A stretch of 13,079 nucleotides of DNA, from the NCBI GenBank assembly GCA_012962735.1, contig DTXA01000161.1, positions 1-13,079 on the forward strand. The letters run 5' to 3'. The notes beneath the pieces were generated by a model. It was not told the DNA's origin and ran no database searches. It saw only the letters and a program-made list of their open reading frames with translations. A program made the translations under genes and the position numbers. Positions 6,401 through 12,366 of this stretch are shown in pieces (within the stretch, counting starts at the first letter, position 1; every line of letters begins with the position of its first letter). Source of the stretch: Candidatus Latescibacterota bacterium. Its GTDB lineage: Bacteria > Latescibacterota > 4484-107 > B68-G9.

Positions 6401-9057
6401 GGTACTTAGATGAGTGGAACGATTACTACGCATACGCCATAGACCTCTCGGACGATGTTTACGAAGTGGAGGGCACGGAACACAACGGCTGGAGGCTCCT
6501 GAGGATACCTCTGTGGGAGGGAGCTGATAGGGAAGGGAAACCGGACTCCACCAGGGTGGAGTTCGCCAGGATATGGATAGACGGGGTCATGGGGCTGGCC
6601 AAGGTGGAGATAGCCCAAATTGAGGTGGTGGGCAACCGCTGGCTCAAGCTCCCGGGGGAGGGAGAGGTCAGGGTATCGGTCAAGAACACGGACGAGAACG
6701 AGGACTACCGTTCCCCTCCGGGACTCCCCGTGGAGGTCGATCAGATCACAGGCGTGCCTAAAAGGGAGCAATCCTTGGTGCTCCAGTTCCAGAAGTTGCC
6801 CCCCGGGGGCCGGATGGGGGTGTACAGGGTCCTGAGGGGGGCGGAGGACTATACTGGATACCGGACTATGAAGCTCTGGGTATACGGAGGGGAGGAGGTT
6901 TCGGAGGGGGACTCGCTGGCCGCCTTCTTGCGATTCGGCGCCGACTCCTCCAACTACTATGAGGCCCAGCTACCCATCGCACCTGGCTGGAGGGAACTGC
7001 GAGTCCCCTTGGAGGACCTCACTCAGTTGAAATATCAGGCCCTTCAGGACACCTTAAGCTTCCTCTTCCGGGACGCCTTAGGGGTGCGGGGGACGCCGTC
7101 GCTTTCATCGGTGCGGTGGATGAGTCTGGGAGTGTATAACTTCGGGGGCCAGGCCTTCTCGGGGGAGGTGTGGTTCGACGAGCTGCGCTTGGACGACGTC
7201 CGCCGGGAGCCCGGGACCGCCCTTAGGGCCTCCCTCCAGGCCGGGGTGGGGGAGGTGTTACGGGTGCAGGGAGAGTACACCGGACGGGGGGAAGATTTCA
7301 GGGGCTTCGGGGAGAAAGGGCCTGGGGGAAGCGAAGACCGATCGTACTCCTTGCGGTGGGACTTACAGTTGGGAAAGCTCTTCCCCGAAGGCTGGGGCGT
7401 CTCCCTGCCTATAGGGATCACCCTCCGGGAGCGCGTCCGCCTGCCGAAATTCCAGCCAGGTTCAGACATCGTGCTACCCGAGGAGGGGCGCCGGCGGGAG
7501 CAGAGCTACAACCGTGGGAGGACGGTCAACCTCTCCTTCCAGATGCGGCCTAGAAAGGCCCCGACTCTTCTGGCCCTCACGCTGGGCAAGGTGCACATAA
7601 GAGCCTCTTATTCCAGAACCCAGGGGCGTTCCCCTCAGAGACCCTTGGATCGGAGGCTTTCGTACTACGGCTCCCTGAAGTACGAATTGACCCCAGGGCG
7701 TAGGGGTTTCCAGCCCCTGAAGTGGCTTGGGATGAGGACTTCGGTGTACTACCTCCCTACCAAGATATCTGCGGAGCTGCGGATGCGAAGACAGGAACAG
7801 GAGTACTTCGCCGCCTCTGCGAGGGATACAACCCAGAAGGCCACTTTCGACCTCGAGGAGGGGTACCAGGCGAGGCTCCGCCCCCTCGAATCGCTCGAGT
7901 TGGGATACAGGTTCGGCCGAAAGTGGGACCTCGGGGAAGGGGATCTCTGGAGAGGGAAGTTCGGGTTGGAGATAGAACGATCCCAGAGCGCGTCGCTCCG
8001 ATGGAACCCGAAGGCCCTGCGGTGGTTGTCCCAACGGTACGATTACGAAGTGTCCTACTCCGAAAGGCTCGACCCCCGGTACCGTAAAGAGAAAGGGAGG
8101 GACCTCTCCCGGGAACTGAGGCTTTCCGCTCACTGGTCCTTGGAGGTGCCCTCGTTGCTTCGGCCACTTTCCCCCCGACTGGCCGGTGCCCTGGGCAAGG
8201 TCACGGGCACGCTCTCACACACCCTGAGGGCCTCCCTGCCGGGGGTCGTAGGGAGGCCCTCCTTGGGGTACCAGTTGGGGTTCCGAGGGAGGACCAAAGA
8301 CCTGGCCCGGGTGAAGACCTCCTCCCGACGTGAGTCCCGGTCCTCCTTGGACCGGATAGAGCTTTCCACCACGCTCCAGCTACCGCTACGCATCAGCGCA
8401 AAGCCCAAATACAGGATGGAGCGAAAGCTCGAGGAGAGCGCAAGCAGCACGATAAAGACCTGGAGCTGGACAGCTCCAGGTCTCTCCCTTCAGTGGAACG
8501 GAATGCCCCTTTTCGGTGGGGCGCTGCGGAGTTCCGGCATCTCGCTCTCTTACGAGCGCAAGGTCTCCCGGAGGGAGGCAGCCGAAGGACCTCTCTCGAG
8601 GTCGTATGGACATCTCTTCCGTCCCCTCCTCTCCTGGAACGCCCAATGGAAGTCTGGAATGCAGACCACCCTTCGACTTAACGTAAAGCACTTCCGGGAG
8701 GAGGACCGCCGCACCGACCGGGCCACCGAAGAGAGAGAGGAGGAGCTGAGGCTTTCAGGCCGGTACCGCTTGGAGCCCAAGGGGCGCGTCCGGATACTGC
8801 CCTGGAAGGAGTTAAAATTGAGAAGTTATATAGACTTATCTTTAGAAGTGAACTACAGACACACCTACCGGGGAGTTGGCCCTGTCCCCAGACGGGATGA
8901 GGTCTCCTGGTCGGTCTCCCCAGAGGCCAGCTACCGGTTCAGCCGGAAGATCACAGGGGGTGCCAAGGTGGAGGTGGGGGACCGGAAGGACCGGATATTG
9001 GGCACCACCAGGAAGGTGCGGGAGGTCAGGATATGGGCTGAGATAAGACTGGATTAG
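3493..9057 (+). CDS. SprA/Sov-like giant outer-membrane protein (type IX secretion translocon family)
   Basis: SprA (Sov) is the very large beta-barrel that forms the outer-membrane pore of type IX secretion in Bacteroidetes. This 1854-residue protein begins with a hydrophobic export signal (FGLLLLMALGFPALS) that oddly lacks Lys or Arg before it. Family landmarks follow in order: GSRISVTGVQKISFGG at 138-153, EAGNTALSLPGT at 227-238, GLFGVRAQGKLGPVDF with ASQEKG at about 249-272, a repeat-like VVRLNGVPLKKGVDYEINY near 577-596, and YIDDFEG at 726-732. An Asp/Asn-rich stretch at about 850-976 carries DTED, DLDGNGVRDPGE and DTEDINRNGYLDE, as in other SprA proteins. From about 1240 to the end the sequence alternates polar and hydrophobic residues like barrel strands, ending WAEIRLD without the usual final aromatic. 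SprA proteins are commonly 2300-2500 residues, so this is a short form. The start at 3493 is the first possible in frame (TGA at 3484-3486). No other type IX gene is nearby. Confidence 0.87.
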   Translation: MHMNFGLLLLMALGFPALSYGEAFLGIAREDAEGLWRLVSSFFLPLLREEKGFCELEVVPDFERKVVRVSRRQDDLWSPVEVELDVYLEAQFRHVLRREWYNYRDRVPKGNPEKRGRDLEIELPVRFPKVVERFLGQGSRISVTGVQKISFGGRSEWTEGEVATATHRPSKFPSLTMEQNYRFTVKGTVGERVHIQMDRDSQRMTEWENTLKLWYDGDEDRIVQKVEAGNTALSLPGTYFAGVSAQHKGLFGVRAQGKLGPVDFTIIASQEKGATASKTFRGMAEKGKVQIRDYEYEENLYFFLDDRYQERWQTLRRPGNVVGYNPADSVVALTVYLDDGDPTNNEIARTGWAFYDPDRPDSTKPGYGERGYFHPLDPTEYFVDRALGYIVLKRSVRSDQVLAVVFRTAGGELVGDDSDEELRLKLIKPRNSRPDYPTWNYIWRNVYYLGTKGINRDGFELRILKEVPGGQPQEAEDGVPYVRLLGLDRHGEEGLDTPPDGLVDPEYIDFERGELIFPDLRPFDSDSNRIAERLPQLYNSRDSRTRMEASKYFLEVSYQNRKTKFNLGPNVLEGTEVVRLNGVPLKKGVDYEINYSTGEIVFTGAADEVSSPSSDLEIRYQYAPFFSLQQKHLLGLRGEYRFWGERGLLGMSLLYRGERKPERRVKVGSEPSRNLLWDVNANVRWEPGWLSALGGWLSRGKGRSQVKLSAEVARSFPNPNTRGIGYIDDFEGIRESTSLGVGRGIWTLASGPVGRGEEYRGRLIWYNPYDRVRITDIWPNRRVSPMEDRTNVLVLEFTPREGNPASWGGVMRALPGGGEDFSRREFLEIWVRGGEGILHVDLGAISEDVIPNGRLDTEDKERNGIRNRILDLDEDIGMDGMAGPDPPESEWPDPQEPAHVVIEDGIPHGVPYDFWDLDGNGVRDPGEPASWDDWKYRGPRDYSRINGTEGNKDDPDRLGQPDTEDINRNGYLDEWNDYYAYAIDLSDDVYEVEGTEHNGWRLLRIPLWEGADREGKPDSTRVEFARIWIDGVMGLAKVEIAQIEVVGNRWLKLPGEGEVRVSVKNTDENEDYRSPPGLPVEVDQITGVPKREQSLVLQFQKLPPGGRMGVYRVLRGAEDYTGYRTMKLWVYGGEEVSEGDSLAAFLRFGADSSNYYEAQLPIAPGWRELRVPLEDLTQLKYQALQDTLSFLFRDALGVRGTPSLSSVRWMSLGVYNFGGQAFSGEVWFDELRLDDVRREPGTALRASLQAGVGEVLRVQGEYTGRGEDFRGFGEKGPGGSEDRSYSLRWDLQLGKLFPEGWGVSLPIGITLRERVRLPKFQPGSDIVLPEEGRRREQSYNRGRTVNLSFQMRPRKAPTLLALTLGKVHIRASYSRTQGRSPQRPLDRRLSYYGSLKYELTPGRRGFQPLKWLGMRTSVYYLPTKISAELRMRRQEQEYFAASARDTTQKATFDLEEGYQARLRPLESLELGYRFGRKWDLGEGDLWRGKFGLEIERSQSASLRWNPKALRWLSQRYDYEVSYSERLDPRYRKEKGRDLSRELRLSAHWSLEVPSLLRPLSPRLAGALGKVTGTLSHTLRASLPGVVGRPSLGYQLGFRGRTKDLARVKTSSRRESRSSLDRIELSTTLQLPLRISAKPKYRMERKLEESASSTIKTWSWTAPGLSLQWNGMPLFGGALRSSGISLSYERKVSRREAAEGPLSRSYGHLFRPLLSWNAQWKSGMQTTLRLNVKHFREEDRRTDRATEEREEELRLSGRYRLEPKGRVRILPWKELKLRSYIDLSLEVNYRHTYRGVGPVPRRDEVSWSVSPEASYRFSRKITGGAKVEVGDRKDRILGTTRKVREVRIWAEIRLD
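8456..8483 (+). repeat. Perfect 12-bp inverted repeat inside the SprA-like gene
   Basis: The arms AGACCTGGAGCT (8456-8467) and AGCTCCAGGTCT (8472-8483) are exact reverse complements separated by GGAC (8468-8471). In RNA they would form a 12-bp stem with a four-base loop. The repeat lies within sense codons for KTWSWTAPGLS and is not followed by a T run, so it is not an intrinsic terminator. It could still affect ribosome movement or RNA decay, or be chance in GC-rich DNA. Confidence 0.6.
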
Positions 9058-9058
9058 T

Positions 9059-9454
9059 ATGTCCTCTGGACCTTCGGCTATGTTCCTGAACAGGAAAGAG
9101 CAGCTTGTAGCCCTCAGTTTAGCCCTTGCTTTCTTGGTGGGGTCCGCCGTCTCTTTATATCGGAAGCGACATCCTGGGGCCCTTGAGGACTTCCGTGTGA
9201 TCCGGGTTGTTGAGCCCCCACCCGCGGATACGGTCTCCCGAGAGGCTCCCTTGGTCAGGCTGGACCTTAACCGGGCCACCGAGGAGGAGTTGGAAGGCCT
9301 CCCCCGGATCGGGCCGGAGCTGGCCCGCAGGATAGTCTCCTACCGTAGGGAGAACGGACCATTTCGCTCGGTGGACGAGCTGCTGGAAGTCCGAGGGATA
9401 GGGCCGAAGACCTTGGAGCAGATCCGACCGTTCGTGGAGGTGGAGGGGAAGTGA
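9059..9454 (+). CDS. ComEA-like membrane-anchored helix-hairpin-helix DNA-binding protein
   Basis: ComEA-type proteins bind double-stranded DNA outside the inner membrane and ratchet it inward during natural transformation. The 131-residue product has a single N-terminal membrane segment (LVALSLALAFLVGSAVSLY, about residues 16-34), a basic YRKR, a linker of about 30 residues, and then two helix-hairpin-helix motifs. The first is LNRATEEELEGLPRIGPELA; the second includes SVDELLEVRGIGPKTLEQI. The spacing matches the ComEA C-terminal domain. The start is uncertain: ATG 9059 is one base after the SprA-like stop, which suggests coupled translation, and ATG 9080 would remove seven residues. Neither has a clear ribosome binding site. 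The stop overlaps the GTG of the PilN-like gene, so competence or pilus function is plausible. Stand-alone proteins of this type can have other roles, so the job is inferred. Confidence 0.85.
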   Translation: MSSGPSAMFLNRKEQLVALSLALAFLVGSAVSLYRKRHPGALEDFRVIRVVEPPPADTVSREAPLVRLDLNRATEEELEGLPRIGPELARRIVSYRRENGPFRSVDELLEVRGIGPKTLEQIRPFVEVEGK

Positions 9455-9853
9455 CCGTAGTTAATCTGCTGCCCAAGGTCCGAGGCAAGAGGGGGCGCCG
9501 CTGGATATTTCGGTGCATTTGCGGTCGTCCTTTTGGCCGGGTGGGAGATCTGGCAATGGGCGCTTCTGCACAGGCCCCATCCCGACCCGGAGGTCCAGGA
9601 GGCTTCCTCCCCCGTCGAGGTGGCCTATCCGAGGGTGCCGGTGGGCCTGTTGAAGGACCTCTCCAGTGCACTTCCTCCCTGCACCTGGATCACATCGGTG
9701 GTCCTCACTTCCTCTGGGGAACTCTCCCTACAGGGGGTGGCCTTCTCCCCTCTGCGGGTATGGGAGCTCCTGGAACATGTCCGGGCCTTCGCTCCTTCGC
9801 TAACTCATAGGGCTCCTAAAAAGTATCGGAGCGGAGAACTTTCTGGGGGATAA
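9451..9853 (+). pseudogene. PilN-like type IV pilus assembly gene with a frameshift at a G run
   Basis: PilN is an inner-membrane protein of the PilMNOP platform that aligns type IV pilus and competence machinery. The GTG start at 9451 (GGAGGGG just before it, GTGA overlap with the ComEA-like stop) opens with VTVVNLLPKVRGKRG, the PilN cytoplasmic motif. That frame then turns into low-quality sequence and stops at 9810. The next frame, from about 9495, gives a membrane helix (FGAFAVVLLAGWEIW) and a PilN-type periplasmic end: LLKDLSSALPPCTWITSVVL followed by GELSLQGVAFSPLRVWELLEH. Removing one G from the run at 9491-9495 joins the two into about 133 residues ending at 9853. Typical PilN proteins have 180-200 residues, so the coiled part after the helix and the C-terminus are short. 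The tail from about 9795 also looks disturbed: the rsmD frame is open back to 9804 and reads LIGLLKSIGAENFLGDK. Either a decaying gene or a consensus error. Confidence 0.65.
9818..9848 (+). repeat. Short element similar to one before the SprA-like gene (copy 2)
   Basis: AAAAAGTATCGGAG, six bases, then ACTTTCTGGGG, about 10-35 bp before the rsmD start. It resembles the element at 3421-3445, where the six-base spacer is absent. AAAGT and ACTTT at its ends could pair. It overlaps the poorly conserved tail of the PilN-like frame, so the match might also be coincidence. Confidence 0.25.
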
Positions 9854-9854
9854 G

Positions 9855-10403
9855 ATGCGGATATTAGGGGGTACGGCGAGGGGACGGCGCATACGAACTC
9901 CCAATAGGGGCACCCGCCCCACCAAGGGGGTAGTGAAGAAGGCCCTCTTCGATGTCCTCGGGGACCTGATCCGAGGAGCCAGGGTGCTGGACCTGTTCGC
10001 AGGGGCCGGAGGGGTGGGGATCGAGGCGCTGAGTCGGGGGGCGGAGGAGGTATGGTTCGTAGAGCGGGACCCGAAGGCCTTGAAGGTCCTCAGGGAGAAC
10101 CTGGCCCTCTTAGGAGTGGAAGGGAGGGCCCTGGTGCGACGGGAGGATGTGCTCAGGTTCCTCCGGAGCCGGGGGAGGCCCTTCGAGCTGATCTTCTTAG
10201 ACCCCCCATACAGGGAGGACCTCGTAGAGGCCGTGCTTAGGTCTTTGGAGGAAGGAGGATGGGTGGCCCCAGAGGGCCTGGTGGTCTCCGAACTACCCCG
10301 GAAGAGGCCTGTCCCAGAACGGGTGGGGCCCTGGAGGGTGGTGGAAGAACGAACTTACGGAGAGACGAAGCTGGTCTTCTGGGAACGGAGGAAGGAAGAA
10401 TGA
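9855..10403 (+). CDS. rsmD: 16S rRNA (guanine(966)-N2)-methyltransferase RsmD
   Basis: RsmD methylates G966 of 16S rRNA in the small ribosomal subunit, using S-adenosylmethionine. The 182-residue product has the full family pattern: MRILGGTARGRRI at the N-terminus, the RPT segment (GTRPTKGVVKKALFDVL), the SAM-binding loop LDLFAGAGGVGIEALSRGA, the acidic ERD after motif II, and the catalytic DPPY at residues 116-119. Length is normal for the family. The ATG at 9855 lies one base after the end of the PilN-like frame and matches the usual N-terminus of the family, which decides the start; the ribosome binding site (a G-rich run at 9845-9849) is weak. Its stop overlaps the coaD start (ATGA), and rsmD-coaD is a widely conserved pair. 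Confidence 0.95.
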   Translation: MRILGGTARGRRIRTPNRGTRPTKGVVKKALFDVLGDLIRGARVLDLFAGAGGVGIEALSRGAEEVWFVERDPKALKVLRENLALLGVEGRALVRREDVLRFLRSRGRPFELIFLDPPYREDLVEAVLRSLEEGGWVAPEGLVVSELPRKRPVPERVGPWRVVEERTYGETKLVFWERRKEE

Positions 10404-10885
10404 GGCTGGCCTTGTATCCAGGGACCTTCGACCCGATCACATACGGCCACTTAGACATCGTCCAGAGGGCGCTGAAACTCTTCGACCGGCTGATCGTGGC
10501 CGTGGCCGACAGCCCTTGGAAACAGAGGTTGTTCTCACTGGAAGAACGGCTGGAGATGGTGCGGGAGGTGGTAAAGGGATGGGACAGGGTGTCGGTAGAG
10601 GTTTTGGAAGGGCTCCTTGTGGACAAGGTCCGTCGGACCGGGGCCTGTGCGGTGGTGCGGGGTCTCAGGGCGGTGATGGACTTCGAGTACGAGTTCGAGA
10701 TGGCCCTCACCAATCGGACTTTAAATCCTGAGCTTGAGACGGTATTCCTGATGACAAGTATGGAGTACATCTACTTGCGCTCTTCCCTTGTAAAGGAGGT
10801 AGCCGCCTTGGGAGGGGATGTGAGCTGTTTCGTGCCCCCTTTCGTAGAACGCAAATTACAGGAGAAACTGGGAGGTGCGCGATGA
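10400..10885 (+). CDS. coaD: Phosphopantetheine adenylyltransferase
   Basis: CoaD transfers AMP from ATP to 4'-phosphopantetheine, giving dephospho-CoA, the penultimate step of coenzyme A synthesis. The 161-residue product starts with MRLALYPGTFDPITYGHLDI, which holds the nucleotidyltransferase (T/H)xGH motif, and continues with VRGLRAVMDFEYEFEMA, the substrate-binding region. The second signature reads LRSSLVKEVA where ISSSLVRE is usual. A longer open frame extends upstream to 10259, but the family N-terminus, the GGAGGAAGG binding site at about 10387-10395 and the ATGA overlap with rsmD all support ATG 10400. The stop again overlaps the next start at 10882, so rsmD, coaD and the NYN gene appear to be one translationally coupled unit. 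Confidence 0.96.
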   Translation: MRLALYPGTFDPITYGHLDIVQRALKLFDRLIVAVADSPWKQRLFSLEERLEMVREVVKGWDRVSVEVLEGLLVDKVRRTGACAVVRGLRAVMDFEYEFEMALTNRTLNPELETVFLMTSMEYIYLRSSLVKEVAALGGDVSCFVPPFVERKLQEKLGGAR

Positions 10886-12354
10886 ACTCTCTCGCACGTA
10901 AGATCGCAGAATGGGTACCCCCGCATATGATGGTTCGGATACTTAAGGATTCCTTAGACAGAAAGGAAATCATAAGATTATGTAACACTTGTGGCATTGC
11001 GTATAAAGGTATCCGCACAAAGTCCGTACCCACCGAAGACCTGATAGAAGATCTGACGGACGCCTTCTACGAGGAGGAGGAGACGGCGCAAAGGGTGGTC
11101 GAAACCCTGACCAAAGCCAACCGGAGGTGGATTCAACAGGTCCAGGATCGCTCTCCAGAGGAAGTGGAAGACCTGCTCTCCGAGGCCCCAGAGGGCGAAG
11201 TGGGGAGGTTCCTCTTCGCCTTGGCAGCGGATGGAAGGCCGGATGTTATGGAATTGATCTCGGATTGGGAAGAGGAGTGGACGGACTCCTCCGCTGCCGA
11301 GGTTCTGGCCCGGGTGGCGGCCTTCATAGGCGAGAAGGAGGAGCTGGATAGAAAGGTGGAGTCCTTAGAGCAAGAAGCAAAAGGCCTTAGGGAGGAGAAA
11401 GAGAAGCTTCAGGAACAGTTGAAGGTCCTGCAGAGGGAACGCAAAGCCCTTAAAGAACTACTATCTCAGAGGGAGCGGGAGCTGACCTCCCTGCGCCGGG
11501 CACACCGTGAGCTGGAGGCCGAAAGGGACTCCCTCCGGGAACGGCTGGAGGGGGAGGGCCCTTCTCAGGACATCCAGGCCCTGACGTCTCAGGTACACCA
11601 GCTCCTCCGCGAACACAGAAAGCTCTGCCACGACTTAGAGAAAGTCCTTTCGAGGGATGAAACCCAGGGTCCTGGGCCGTTCTTGGAGGCCTTAGGGAAG
11701 ACGGTCGGGGGGATAAGGGATATGTTGGTCGCCCTTTCGGATTCTCAATCCCGTCGGGATGAGGAGCTGTGGAAAGGATTGGAAGCCCTCCGGCAGGAGG
11801 TGCGAGCCGTGGGCGTGGAGCTGCGCAACGTCAGGCCGGTCGAGCAAAAGTCCAAGCCGAGGCCAGCTGGAAGTCCTCCCAGGGTTGGGGTGTTCGTGGA
11901 CGTGCAGAATATGTTCTATTCGGCCCGACAATTAGGAGGGAGGTTGGATTTCGAGAAATTATTGGAGGTCACGGTGGCGGGAAGGCGGTTGGTGCGGGCC
12001 ATAGCCTACGTGGTCACCACCCCCGAGGTGGACCAGAGTAAGTTCGTGACGATGTTGAGGCAGAAAGGATACGAGGTGAAAGCTAAAGAGCTACGCAAAC
12101 GGATAGACGGATCTGCCAAGGGTGACTGGGATATGGGAATGGCCATAGACATCGTCCGGTTTTCGGAGTCCTTAGACGTGGTCGTGTTGGTGAGCGGCGA
12201 CGGGGACTTCGTGGATCTGGTGAACCTGGTCAAAACTAAAGGCCCCAGGGTGGAGGTGTTCTCCTTCGACCAGAACGCCTCCCGGGACCTTATAGAGGCT
12301 GCGGATACGTACTATCCTATAGGGGAAGATATGCTGCGGCCCATAGGAGTATAG
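10882..12354 (+). CDS. Coiled-coil protein with C-terminal NYN (LabA/PIN-like) nuclease domain
   Basis: NYN domains are PIN-like metal-dependent ribonuclease folds. The 490-residue protein has three parts. Residues 1 to about 145 are helical and acidic, with one CxxC pair (C34, C37), and I do not recognise the domain. Residues about 150-228 form a long heptad-like coiled coil rich in E, K, R and L (such as LDRKVESLEQEAKGLREEK); further helices run to about 320, then a Pro/Lys linker. Residues about 334-480 are the NYN domain: VGVFVDVQNMFYSA with D340 and N343, KGDWDMGMAIDIV with D415, D417 and D423, and VLVSGDGDF with D440 and D442, all intact acidic positions. The start at 10882 overlaps the coaD stop and has GGAGGTG at 10871-10877. 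No membrane segment is seen, so it is probably cytoplasmic and oligomeric. A role in RNA cleavage or turnover is inferred from the fold; the target is unknown. The first 150 bases are AT-richer than the rest. Confidence 0.85.
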   Translation: MNSLARKIAEWVPPHMMVRILKDSLDRKEIIRLCNTCGIAYKGIRTKSVPTEDLIEDLTDAFYEEEETAQRVVETLTKANRRWIQQVQDRSPEEVEDLLSEAPEGEVGRFLFALAADGRPDVMELISDWEEEWTDSSAAEVLARVAAFIGEKEELDRKVESLEQEAKGLREEKEKLQEQLKVLQRERKALKELLSQRERELTSLRRAHRELEAERDSLRERLEGEGPSQDIQALTSQVHQLLREHRKLCHDLEKVLSRDETQGPGPFLEALGKTVGGIRDMLVALSDSQSRRDEELWKGLEALRQEVRAVGVELRNVRPVEQKSKPRPAGSPPRVGVFVDVQNMFYSARQLGGRLDFEKLLEVTVAGRRLVRAIAYVVTTPEVDQSKFVTMLRQKGYEVKAKELRKRIDGSAKGDWDMGMAIDIVRFSESLDVVVLVSGDGDFVDLVNLVKTKGPRVEVFSFDQNASRDLIEAADTYYPIGEDMLRPIGV

Positions 12355-12366
12355 AAAGGAGGAAAT

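Noticed and set aside
7474..8133. A 219-codon minus-strand open frame opposite the SprA-like gene
   Set aside because: Proline/glycine-rich shadow of a well-supported gene, with no recognisable domain.
8456..8490. Inverted repeat read as a transcription terminator
   Set aside because: It lies in the middle of an intact gene and is not followed by a T run.
8808..8860. AT-rich stretch as an internal promoter for the ComEA-like gene
   Set aside because: TTGAGA at 8818-8823 has no good -10 box at normal distance, and the bases encode plausible barrel strands.
10259..10399. N-terminal extension of CoaD from an upstream ATG
   Set aside because: The extension lies out of phase inside rsmD, while the family N-terminus, ribosome binding site and ATGA overlap all point to 10400.
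4399..12180. Leucine TTA codons often followed by GAC or GAG
   Set aside because: In the SprA-like gene I counted about 10 of 16 TTA codons before G, not clearly above expectation for acidic-rich proteins.
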